From Conchocele bisecta (lineage: Eukaryota > Mollusca > Bivalvia > Lucinida > Thyasiridae): 64,000 nt of DNA. The DNA lies in contig CM055266.1 in assembly GCA_029237695.1 (NCBI GenBank), forward strand, positions 112,547,370-112,611,369, written 5' to 3'. The first letter of the stretch is position 1. Every line of letters begins with the position of its first letter. The position numbers and the translations under genes are program-made. The notes beneath the pieces are model-generated. The model was given only the letters and a program-made list of their open reading frames with translations, was not told the origin of the DNA and ran no database searches. This document shows, piece by piece, positions 8,412 through 19,100 of the stretch.

Positions 8412-9979
8412 ATTATATACTCAAGTGAACAAGTCTTGTCCCCTTTTATCATTTCATATTTTGAGATGAATTGATGACGTATAATTATAAAATTATACAC
8501 ACAATATCGCACGGGATATCCATTTGCGATGCCCGGGTTTCATTGAATTAATTCACCTGTAACGGCACGTGCGCCACGAAATTGACGTTTTATCTTTTTG
8601 GCATGTACGAGGTGCTCGTGCAGTATTCACTTCGATATTAGTGTCCATTACGAAGCATACAAGTCTACCAAGTAAGAAAAACAGGAAAAGACTCTAGGAG
8701 AATACGCGCTGTAGGCAGCATTTCAGACGTAGCTTGAGTAACGTCATGCCGACGTTAGGAGAACATTTAAAAGAACGCGCAATAGGCATGTTGGATGCTG
8801 GGGCCCGACAAATTGATGTCGCACGTCATTTTGGAGTACATCCGAAGACAATTCGACGATTGAGGGTGAAATTCCGGCGAACAGGCTCCGTCAAACATTT
8901 GCCGCGCAGCGGGAGACCGCGTGTGACGTCACGACGTCAAGATCAGTACATACGAACTTCACACTTGCGTAACAGGGTGGAAAATGCTGCGTCGACGTCG
9001 AGAAGGATTTTAGGGAGAGCCGGTCGTTACGTTAGCAGAGCCACCGTCAAAAAGCGTCTGAGGGATATTGGTGTCAGAGCGCGGAGACCATACGTTGGGC
9101 CTATCCTATCACGACGGAATCGTAACAATCGCCTTGTTTGGGCCAGAAATCAGCTGCGATGGACTCGGAGAGAGTGGAATAATGTTGTGTTCTCCGACGA
9201 ATGCAGATTCAACTTGTCAACACACGACGGTAGGACGCGCGTATATATATCGACGCAAGAACGAACGTTATGCCGATTGTTGTGTGTTAGAGAAAGACAG
9301 GTATGGCGGTGGATCGAAGATGTTTTGGGGCAGCATAAGTTTTCACCACAAGACGCGTTTGGTGCCAATTGAAGGAAATTTGAGCGCAGCCAAATACAGA
9401 GATGTTGTACTGGCGCCGGTTGTTGTTCCGTTGTTTGACGTTAACCGTAACATGATGTTTCAGCAAGACAATGCCACAAGCCACACTGCTAACGTTACGC
9501 GACTACACAGTTCTTGGAGAGACATAACGTGAATGTTCTTCAATGGCCAGCGAGAAGTCCGGATCTAAATCCTATCGATCATCTATGGGACAACGTCAAA
9601 CGTAAATTACGTCAAAGTCCACATCCTCCGAGAAACGTCAACGAACTTCAAGCGGCCATTTTGAACAAGTGGGCCAACATTCCGCAAGGAACAATTCGCG
9701 ACCTTATCGACTCTATGAGGAGACGGTACAACGCAATGAATCGGGCTAATGGGGGACATACACGGTACTGACTTTTGTGAATTTGGGATTTCGACGTGTT
9801 GATTTGCAAAGCTGATATGGCATACACACGATTTTCATATCCTAATGAATTTCATACCATTACCTTCGATAATGAATAAATTTCATATTAAAGTTGTGTT
9901 TTCTTTGTTTTCGCCCACGATAAACCTACAAGCCGCAATCTAGTAGAGGGGACAATACTTTTTCACTTGAGTATATAAT
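8412..9979 (+). mobile_element. Tc1/mariner-superfamily transposon, decayed
   Basis: Inverted ends of 32 bp at 8412-8443 and 9948-9979 share ATATACTCAAGTGAA and TTGTCCCC, with two mismatches. TA dinucleotides adjoin the ends, as expected for TA-targeting elements. One transposase reading frame with frameshifts lies inside, so the copy is not autonomous as assembled. Confidence 0.85.
8746..9771 (+). pseudogene. Tc1/mariner transposase, frameshifted
   Basis: Cut-and-paste DDE transposase, nuclear. The N-terminal half (from ATG 8746) has a helix-turn-helix region (RQIDVARHFGVHPKTIRRL) and a GRPR AT-hook-like motif, then the first catalytic Asp in VVFSDECRFN. The frame is lost near 9240 and resumes in another frame with GSKMFWGSISF and the second catalytic Asp in FQQDNATSHT. 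It is lost again near 9510 and resumes with SPDLNPIDHLWD, where the third catalytic residue is Asp rather than the Glu usual in Tc1. Spacing between the second and third acidic residues is about 36, uncertain by one because of the frameshift. Two frameshifts in about 345 codons make it a pseudogene, unless they are assembly indels. Confidence 0.88.
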
Positions 9980-10261
9980 CCCAAGCCCTAACTGATTTGG
10001 AACTAACCCGAATTTTCTGGCTATCACTTACTTGTAAGTCGCCGTGCTTGGCAGCAGGAAAACTCAGGTTAATTTGGAACACGTGTATATACTGTCGACA
10101 CATATTATATTGAACATTTCATTCATTCAGACCGTAAAACCAACTTTTGCAAGCACGGTAGATCCAGATGAGCCTCATCAGGATCTGCAGTGCTTGTCAG
10201 TATGTTTCCAATATTAATCTGATTACTAGAATGATCTAGAATTGAGCAATGACTATGGAAC

Positions 10262-10512
10262 TATTAACCATTTGAACCCGAAAGCCCGCTATATCGGTTT
10301 ATGCAAACAGTGCAGATCCAGATGAGCCGGCTCGTAACGAGCCGTCTCGTCAGGATCTGCACTGTTTGAAAGTAATTTTCATATGTTTGAGAACAAAAAC
10401 ACCCCCTTTTCATAAATGGACTAATCTGAAAATCATTTTTTGACCATTGGATTGGTCGGAACATTAGCATATCACAGTCCATTCAAGTTCCTTAGGGTTG
10501 AAAGGGTTAATA
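10262..10512. repeat. Dispersed repeat, family S copy 1
   Basis: It contains AACAGTGCAGATCCAGATGA, a palindromic GCCGGCTCGTAACGAGCCG core and TGCACTGTTTGAAAGTAAT, followed by CATAAATGGACTA. Related copies lie at 13540-13745 and 34390-34640. The TTGAACCC and GGGTTGAAAGGGTTAA ends suggest inverted termini. Confidence 0.65.
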
Positions 10513-11370
10513 CCAGATTCCAGGAGAAATACATAAAAAGGTTGGTTAACAAAAAGAACATTCTCTGAAAATACTTCGTTCACATCTCGTTGAAGTTGAA
10601 CTTATGCGATAACTGGATAATGACTAGTGTATCAAACACGACCCAACAATGCCAGGTATTTCGCTGTATCTCTGGTATGTGGGTCTTGGTACTTTACCAA
10701 ACCAAATTGCGCACAGAAAAACAGAGTAGCCTACAGCGGGACCTCTATATAAACGTGGGGTATCGTGATTTTTCCTATGGGAATTTAATAAGGGGAGTCA
10801 ATTTCCACAACTTGAATTAGAATTAGAAATTGACTTCCAAACCTGGCGATATAGCTTGAAAATGATGTAACTAAGAAAACAAAACTTAGATTTTGAAAAT
10901 CGATCCAAAATAAAAAAAAATATTTAAAAAAAATATATTTTTAGCCCCCATGTTAAATTCCCATAGGAAAATCTTTTTTTCGCAATAAAATCAATATTTG
11001 ATGGAATTTAACGTCGGAAAAGTATCAAAACATTTTTCTTTGTAATTTTGGAAATAGTGAACCGATTTTCAAAACATACACATTTTATTTTGTCTTCTTA
11101 CTTTCCGATGTATCTAGCCAGGTTTCGGACTTTCCTGCAGGCCCATTTCCCCGAATTTATCCCATCTATACAACAGTATTTTTCGTAATAAGATAAATAT
11201 TCACAAAACTTCACCAAATATATTCTTAAATGTAATGTAACATTATAAAAGCACTGTTTGTGCCTTGTTTATATATCCGTCAGGTATGGGTAGGTCAAAC
11301 AGACAGGAGCGTTAACCTTGGGTGCCGCCCACCAGATCATGATATTATGAGAGATGTCGGCGTAATTTAC
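10513..11370. other. AT-rich intergenic sequence
   Basis: No gene is seen. Bases about 10740-11110 carry diverged family N sequence (CCCCATGTTAAATTCCCATAG and GACTTCCAAACCTGGC boxes). The remainder is low-complexity AT-rich DNA. Confidence 0.4.
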
Positions 11371-11780
11371 ATGGGCGGATTCAGGGGGGGGGGGGAACCC
11401 GGCGCGCACCCCCCCCCCCTCCTAAAATTCGCCGAGTAAATATTTGTTACAAGTTACAAAGCACGTTATATGCCAAGTGCCATGTATTCCATGCATTTTT
11501 CGGTCGTTGTCTTATTGTTTCAAAATTTAAAAGTTTTCAATAAAAATAATGTCTAAACATACTGTGACAGTGTCAATATTTGTGTTCCAAAATGTGCCAG
11601 AACGCAGGAAATGCGATGTAGATTTGAAAAATGTTTCGACCCCGGACCCCCCTAGCGCTATCTCGACTATTTTGCAATACTTGACTATATTATCGAACGA
11701 ACTTAGCTCGTTCGATAATATAGTCAAGTATTGCAAAATAGTTACGCCCCCCCTAACCCGAAATCCTGGATCCGCGCCTG
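11371..11780. repeat. Family P copy 3 carrying a perfect hairpin
   Basis: The ends are GGGCGGATTC and GGATCCGCGCCTG, with G- and C-runs near the left end. Inside, 11666-11700 and 11708-11742 are perfectly complementary 35-bp arms (ACTATTTTGCAATACTTGAC onward) around a 7-base loop. Confidence 0.7.
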
Positions 11781-11884
11781 ATTTAGATAGGAATTTTATA
11801 GTTCATAAATGTCTCTTCATTTTGAAAAACACTAAACAAAATCGTGTAACCGTGTCAATGAGTGACCGTCTCATTAACGTACAC

Positions 11885-12293
11885 AAGGTGCATGATCACG
11901 TGGTTACAACAACAACAACGTCGCCCATTTCAAAGTAAGTATTATTTGATATTTTCCTTAATATGCAACGGATTTTGATGAAATATGGCGCAGCAAACGC
12001 GTCTTCACGAGCTGCATTTGGTGGTCTAGGGAGTTTGGCTTATGTCGTTTTAGCGAAGAATCGATTTCCGTGTCGGAGACACGGAAATCGATTCTGCGCA
12101 AAAACGACAGTAGTTTGGGCGAATATACAGAGACCACCAAATGCAGCTTAACAAGACGCGTTTGATGCGCCATATTTCATCAAAATCCGTTACGTAATAA
12201 GGACACTATAAAAGAATACGTACTTTGAATCAGATGGATTCTGGAAATTTCAGTACTTATTGTTGTTGTTGTACCACGTAATCATACACCTTG
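11885..12293. repeat. Long foldback, family E copy 2
   Basis: A 409-bp element with ends AAGGTGCATGATCACGTGG and its inverse at 12293. The nested centre has GAATCGATTTCCGTGTC facing GACACGGAAATCGATTC. This is the best preserved copy here. Confidence 0.78.
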
Positions 12294-13539
12294 GTACAGT
12301 GGGAGCTGTCCAACGAGGACAACATAGGGGTCGCCACAACGTTTCCCGGTTGGAGAGGTTCCACTGTATCGGAGGAAGTAGAATATAGTCTAACATTATT
12401 AGCATGACATACAAATTGATGCTGGAAATCGAGAAGAATAGTTTGAGTGGTCGGGGATGAACTATGAAGTTGCGTTTGTCATTACAGTTCGATGGTAACA
12501 TTATACAATTTACTGTCACACAGTCAGACCGCTCTAATCTGGACACAGTGACAATGTCGTCGTGCTTAACCTTAGTATGCGGGAAACGAAAACTGTCGTC
12601 TGTTGTTGTTTCATATTTTGTCATTTTTATCAATGAAAACATAGTTTGGCAGCACTTGAGAATCATTTCCATTGGAAATGATTCTAAAGTTCAGTCAAAC
12701 TATGTTTTTTCTTGATAAAACCAGAATTAAAAACAACAGCAGACGATACAATTTAATTCAGCATTGTAATGGTTATTTTTTTTTATAGTTTTCGCTGCCC
12801 TTTATCTCCGATACTAATGTCTGTTCTTGATCGCAAAACACACACGCATGCCTTGAAGTAGACATCTGCCTGTTTTACAGTGGAACATTTCTAAACCGGA
12901 CACCCTGGTCCCATTAATATGTCAGCAAATAATAACGCCACACGGTTCGGAAGCCAACCGAGCCAGTCTCTGTCTGGTGATTTTTTTCTCTGCAAAATCT
13001 CGTAGGACGTGTTTACGTCTCATACATAAACGCATTATACATGCACGAGCCTGTATATCAATCATGCCACTGCCGTCACAACCTGCCAGGGATGTGTAAA
13101 ACACATGGCACACATCCACGTGCTGGATTGGGTCTGTGTTTTGTTTTTCTATACTTCTTAAACCCTTCAACACAACAACACTCTATAGCGGCGACTGCAA
13201 ACACACGTGTTTGAACCACATGTGTTTGCACATATGGTCAGAATGTTGGTGTCATATGGGTATTTGGGTGGATTTTGGGTAGATTTGAATGGATTTCGTT
13301 AGTTTTTTTGGTAATTTACGTAGTTTTGTGCAACTACTAATGCTCAATCATTACACACGACAGAACTCGTTAACTATCTACACGTTCACCGTTCCGAACT
13401 TCCGGGCCCCTTTCTTACTGTCAAAATATCCAGTAAATTCGTACGTTTACGTATAACTCGCGGGAGGTGACGTAAATTGTATGTCGGTAACAGTGCACCC
13501 AAACCACCAGAGATACCGAAATATGAACCGTTCTTCAAG
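12294..13539. other. Intergenic sequence with family F and K pieces
   Basis: 12295-12370 carries a fragment of the GTGGAACCTCTCTAAACCGG type (family F), and 12880-12912 holds another. 12640-12715 is a family K hairpin (CAGCACTTGAGAATCATTTC facing GAAATGATTCTAAAG). Nothing coding is recognised in 12720-13540. An antisense open frame at 12922-13173 has no supporting features. Confidence 0.45.
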
Positions 13540-13739
13540 AACCTGTGTATGCAAACGGTGCATATCGAGATGAACCTGCTCCTAGCGAGCCGTCTCATCA
13601 AGATCTGCACTTTGTGCAAGTAATGTTCATGTTTATTAGAAAACAACACACCACCTTTTCATTAATGGACTAGTGTCAAAATCACTTTGTGACGATTGGA
13701 TTGGTCGTATCAAAATGCATTTCAGTTATTGAGGGGTCA
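13540..13739. repeat. Dispersed repeat, family S copy 2
   Basis: It has the palindromic AGCGAGCCGTCTCATCAAGA core and the CATTAATGGACTAGTGT tail matching 10262-10512 and 34390-34640. Family E copy 3 directly follows. Confidence 0.6.
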
Positions 13740-14135
13740 ATGTGCATTTTCACGTGGTTACCACAATAACAGCAATGTCTGAAAGTGTTGAAAGCGCATC
13801 CACTTCAAATGAATTATTATTTGATATATACCTTAATAAGCAACATATTTTGATGAAATATACGCAGCATACGCGTCATCATCTGCATTTGGTGGTCTGG
13901 GGACTTCGGCAATACTGATGTCGTTTTTGCGAAGAATCGATCTCCGGTTCTTCGCAAAAACGACAGAAGTTTGGGCCAAAATACAAAGACCACCAAATGC
14001 AGCTTAACAAGACGCGTTTGATGCGCCATATTTCATCATAATCTGTTAGAGAATAAGGACAATATAACAGAATACGTACTTCTGGGAGTTTCAGTAATTG
14101 TTGTTATTGTTGTAACCACGTGGTCATGCACCTTG
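13740..14135. repeat. Long foldback, family E copy 3
   Basis: The ends read ATTTTCACGTGGTTACC and ACCACGTGGTCATGCACC. The inner palindrome is built on GAAGAATCGATCTCCGGTTC. It is shorter at the centre than the copy at 11885. Confidence 0.7.
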
Positions 14136-14322
14136 GGGTGAAACGGTTAGCTAAATAATGTAAGCATGTATATGAATTAAATTGTAAAACATTTCAAAGA
14201 AAGTCATCTTAGCGCAAAATCAAACTCAGAGATCGTAATAGTCGTAACCACACTGAGTACAAACTGAATATGTTATCCAAAGGAGACCAACAGACCAAAA
14301 GCAGCATAACGCTTTTATCATA

Positions 14323-14569
14323 CATGTGGCTGAGACTTGAGAAAAGGGGCTTATGGGATATGTGACCAGTGTAGCTCCTGATCAAATTGCACACTCGTGC
14401 ATAGCCTGATAACGGTTTATATTTCTCATTATATACATGACAAATGTTTCACTGATGGAATGGCAAACTGTGTAGATCCTGTTCAGACTGTGCGGATGCA
14501 CAGGCTGAACTGGATCAACGCTGGTCGCAAAACCTATAAGCCACATTTTTTCAGTCACAAATGACCATG
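14323..14569. repeat. Dispersed foldback repeat, family D copy
   Basis: The left end GTGGCTGAGACTTGAGAAA and the right end TTTCAGTCACAAATG are inverted. The inner TTCAGACTGTGCGGATGCAC core is typical of the family. Confidence 0.65.
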
Positions 14570-14845
14570 ATACGCTGAATTATGTATCAGCATGGGACAA
14601 AGTGCCTCCACAGCCAACTATGTACGATCCCCTACATACTTGATCACAAGAGGCTGCGCAAGAGCAAAACGTTCTCCACAAAACCCAATCACAAAGAGAT
14701 CGACACCCTGGTGCTAAAGGAAAGTACTAAGCACACCAATATGTGATACAAAGGAACATGGTAGCAATGGGTACCACCTTGGAACGGTTAGTAAACATCA
14801 TGATGTATATAGTGATATCATAACCTTCTCGTAGATGGTCGTTTA

Positions 14846-14992
14846 TATAGAGAATAGTAGGTTAGTGCCGTGAATGGGAAAAAATATCTGGCAAGGCTCA
14901 GGAAACGGGATGGGAGAGGCTCTGCCGAGCACATCCCGTTTCCGTGCCGCGCCAGATATGTTTTCCCATTCACGGCACTAACCTACTATTCT
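14846..14992. repeat. Foldback, family Q copy 1
   Basis: The arms AATAGTAGGTTAGTGCCGTG and CACGGCACTAACCTACTATT are perfect inverses. The inner arms AATATCTGGC and GCCAGATATG surround GAAACGGGATG/CATCCCGTTTC. A related design with a different sequence is at 46785-46936. Confidence 0.75.
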
Positions 14993-15200
14993 ATTTATCC
15001 CGTCAACACCTACAAATGGCTGTAAAATGCAAAAATAGTATTGACTGGATATCAAAAATGTTTCACGGCACCGTGTTTCACGGCACATACGCACTGTGTT
15101 GACTGGATAAATACGAATATGTGTGTATGAATAACAAGATAATATTTGTTTATATAGAAACTTCAAAAATTATTATGTGGATATACAATACAATACAATG
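14993..15200. other. AT-rich intergenic sequence
   Basis: No feature is recognised. A short GTGTTTCACGGCAC direct duplication occurs near 15060-15090. Confidence 0.3.
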
Positions 15201-15650
15201 CAATGTCTGTGACTGGAGAAATGGAACCTATGTATTTTGCAACCAGTGTTGATCCAGACCAGTATGTGCATCCATCATTCCATCAATAAATCACGCTTCC
15301 AGCTTCTGACTAGCAAACTGTTATCAGGCTATACGAGTTAAGTGTGTTATTTGATCAAGAGCTCCACAAATCCCATAAGCCCCGTTTCTCCAGTCACCGC
15401 CATGTTTGCGACTGTGACTGGCGAAATGGGGCTAATGTGTTTTGTGACCAGTCTAGATTCAGATCAGCCTGTGCATGCGCACAGTCTGGTCAGGATCTGC
15501 ACTGTTCACCATTCCATCAATGAAACACCCGTCACTCTTCTAACAAGCAATATAGATTGTTATTGGATTACAGGAGTGTGCTATTTGATCAGGAGCTACA
15601 CTGGTCTGAAATCCCATAAGCCCAATTTCTCCAGTCACGGCCGTTTCGCC
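15201..15650. repeat. Two tandem family D foldback copies
   Basis: Copy one is about 15201-15412 and copy two about 15410-15645. Each has CTGTGACTGG..AAATGG-type left ends and CATAAGCCC.TTTCTCCAGTC right ends. The Polinton is inserted about 40 bp beyond the second copy. Confidence 0.7.
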
Positions 15651-15687
15651 AATCAAAGCTTCAAATCAGCACGGGAAAGCAAACTTC

Positions 15688-15692
15688 GGAGG
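15688..15692. other. Left target-site duplication GGAGG
   Basis: GGAGG directly before the left terminus equals GGAGG at 33284-33288 after the right terminus. The match extends to GGAGGA if the first A of the left end is counted. Confidence 0.8.
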
Positions 15693-15967
15693 AGTAGTAT
15701 ATAAGAGTCACAATGATACCATCACCTCTGGAAGGTGCCAGCTACGCACGGCACCTTCCACAGCATGATGGTATCATTTGTGACTCTTATATACCACTAC
15801 CGCGAGACCATATATTTATGACATGAGAAGATACACCCTATTAGAGATAAAAATCCCTATGTTATACTCAGTATATATATACAACAATCTGTCATACTTT
15901 TATTACGAATAAAATATAAACTGACACCCTATTAGAGATAAAAATCCCTATGTTATACTCAGTATAT
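15693..15967 (+). repeat. Polinton left terminal inverted repeat with terminal hairpin
   Basis: It matches the reverse complement of 33009-33283 over 275 bp with only two differences seen. The outer 106 bp form a hairpin: arm 15693-15739 pairs with 15750-15798 around a GCTACGCAC loop, with small bulges. The inner part contains AT-rich repeats beginning ACACCCTATTAGAGATAAA. Confidence 0.93.
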
Positions 15968-16128
15968 TTACAGCAATCTGTCATAAATATAAACTGACAC
16001 CCTATTAAAGACAAGTTATCCATAAGTTATACTAAGTATATTACAACAATCTGTCATACATTTATTACGAATAAATATAAACTTACACCCTATTGAAGAT
16101 AAAAAATATATTGGTTATACTCAGTATA
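15833..16128 (+). repeat. Iteron-like repeats from left TIR to polymerase start
   Basis: The unit ACACCCTATTAGAGATAAA..TTATACTCAGTAT recurs at about 15833, 15924, 15997 and 16085, a spacing of 73-91 bp. Copies three and four are diverged. The last unit runs straight into the polymerase ATG at 16129. Only two copies lie in the right TIR. A role in replication initiation or polymerase transcription is inference. Confidence 0.7.
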
Positions 16129-19100
16129 ATGCCTACCATAAAGCAAATGAGAGAGCAAGCTAAGAGTTGGGGAATTCCCCTAAGAGGTTTGAGACTCAAG
16201 AAAGATATAGCAGATAGGATAAGTGACGCGCGAGCCGTCGTCTACGAGGAGAGGCTGCGGCGTGCGGTTTCGACCGGACGACTGCCAGCCGACCCCGAAA
16301 AACGCTCCGAGAAATTGGAGAACGAGACGACGGCCAGTCTGCGCGCCACCGCTTACGCGCAGCGTGTAAAAGAAGATCCCAGCGCACGTAGAAAACCCCT
16401 ATACAAGGCGTACTACAATAAGATTTATCAAGGGTTGGTGGAGAGACCTCCCAAGAAGAGGACAGATATCGCGAGAGCTTTGGTGGAGGAGGGTCCCAGG
16501 ATTCTCTCCGAAGAAGCTGAAGTTAGGGAAACTGTTGATAGGGGTAGGAGGAAGATAGTATGGACTTTCGAGAGGGGGGTAGACGGGGAGATCGCTAATC
16601 GCATAATGAATAAAATTCGCCCAGAGATGACCACGGCATGTTACCTGAGGTATTCGTGTTCGTATCGTATTAGGAACATAGATACCGACGCTACTATGAT
16701 CTATCACAAACAATCAAAGGGCAGTCCGTGGATAAACGAGATCGCCAAAGCCGAGAGTTGGATATCCGATAGAGAGAAAGGTCGAATGGACATCGACAAA
16801 GTCGATATACCAAACACAAAATGGACGTTCGTTCGTTGGATATCGGTCGAGGTGAAGATGATCATCGACGCGCAACAACTTCTCATGGGAGCGGGAAAAC
16901 TCCCAGACTGGTTAAGACAGAAAAAGGGAATGTATTCCGTCGACACGTACGACGACTACTTGTGTCTGTTTAGGTGCATAGCCATCCAACGTGGAGAGAG
17001 ACCAGACCGCTGTTGTGAGAAGGCACGAGCTCTGGCTCGCGAATACCTCGGGCACGATAACGGACCGGGTAGTAAGGGAATCCCCCTGGATGATATTAAG
17101 AAGGTAGAAGAGTGCTTCAAGATGGGCATTCGCGTTTACGAGCCCACCGCCGATGGAATGTGGTACCTCATGAAGGTTCCGGCAAATTACGACGTGGTTG
17201 GGGGGAAGACAATGACGATAGGAATGTTTGGAGGTCACTCGTTCCTCATAACGAATCTCCGCAAGATGACGAACGAGTACGGGTGCACCGGATGTCAACA
17301 ACGGTTTACAAAGTCGTGCAACATGCACAGGCACGCGACCACCTGCATGGGTGGGAAGACCGTGGTGACATGTCCAGGTAAAAGGGTAGAGAGACCACAG
17401 TCGGCCTACGAGAAGGCGTTCTATCCTAAGGGGTCAGCGAGTGCGAGGTCGATTCAATGGTTGAGCAGAGAAGAGGAGAGGATGGGAAAGCACATACATC
17501 ACGCAAACTGCGGTCACGGTGGTGAGAGGTGGGTGGCCGGTGATCCGGTCGACGGTTACTGTCACGAGACCGAGACCGTGTTTCAGTTTCACGGATGCTA
17601 CTGGCACGGGTGTCCGAGGCATTGCATGAGAGGTAACGCGAGATCACTGTACAAGAGGACGAAAATTCAAGACGCCAAGATAAGGAAGGCGGGTTACGAG
17701 CTGGTGGTGATGTGGGAGTGCGAGTGGTTGAATGATAATTTTGATAAAATTAATACCTACTATCCACAATCGCCACGCGAGGAGGAGACGACTCTATACC
17801 CTCACCAGATAGTCTACGACTTTGAGGCGTATCTCGACAAGTCAAAAAGCACGCGACCCACCAAAGACCTGACCTTCGAGGTCGAGCACGTTCCTATATC
17901 GGTGTCGTTGGGGGATACGATGCATGAAGGGATCACACACCTATGCGAACGAGATCCCGACACGCTAGTCGAGAAGTTCGTGACCGAGCTGCAGATGAGA
18001 GGCAAGGCAATCAGGGAGGGGGTTAGGAAGAAGTATCTGCCGGCCGACATAGATATGTTATCGAAGTCTCAGCAAGCAAAGATTATCTCATGGATTGATC
18101 AAGTCCCGGTGGTGGGGTTCAACTGTAGCAGGTACGACCTGAACCTCATCAAGCAGTACTTTGTAGAGAAATTGGCGGCCACCGTGAATAAGGTGATGGT
18201 CGGAAAGAGAGCCAGCACGACGATGTTTCTGTTTACCCCGGAGTTTAAATTTCTCGACATCATCCAGTATCTGGGACCCGGTACCACGTACGACCGGTGG
18301 GTTAAGGCGTACGACTGTAAAACGGTAAAGTCTCACTTTCCGTACGAGTGGTTCGATAGCGCGGACAAGCTCGACCATCCGGGGCTGCCAGACTATCCCG
18401 AGTGGTACTCGCAAGTTGAAGGGTGAGTTCCTACTGTCGTTGTCCGAGTGGAAAGAGTGTAAGAAGGTATTCCGAGAAAAGGGGATGAAGACGTTCAAGG
18501 AATGGTTGCAACACTACAACGACTTGGATGTAGGACCGTTCCTAGAGGCTCTGACTAAAATGGCGGAGTTATACAAGGGAAGAGGCGTGGATATACTCAA
18601 GGATACTGTGTCTCTGCCCGGTGTTTCCCTTCAGTACCTACTCCGCGGGTCGATCGATGGGAAGGCGGACACGCCCGAGCTGTGGTCACCGAAGTATGAA
18701 ACTTACGAGATGATGAAGCAGGGATTGGTCGGTGGTCCGTCCATAGTATTCTCCAGATACGCCGAGGCTGGAAGGTCGACGATTAGGGGTCAGGTGGGGA
18801 GTCGGGAGGAGAAGATGTGCAAGGCGGTGCTGGGGTACGATGCCAATGCTCTGTACCTATCTACTCTATCGAAGGACATGCCGTGCGGTGAGGAGCAGAT
18901 ATGGACGTGTGACGACCCGGAAAGACAGTCGTATATAGACCGTTTCGTGAGGAAGGTCAGGAGTGAAAAGTGGTTCGGATTTGCGGAGTTGGATATAGAG
19001 GTTCCGGAAACGTTGAGAGACAAGTTCTCGGAAATGTCACCGCTGTTCGTTAATCGAGAAGTCGATGAGAAAGAGGTTCCGCAGCACATGAAGGACTACC

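Noticed and set aside
12922..13173. 83-codon minus-strand ORF
   Set aside because: No motif, no splice or start context and no similarity recognised. Likely chance.
17426..17647. Minus-strand ORF with RS-rich sequence
   Set aside because: Antisense of the polymerase zinc and endonuclease-like region, with no independent support.
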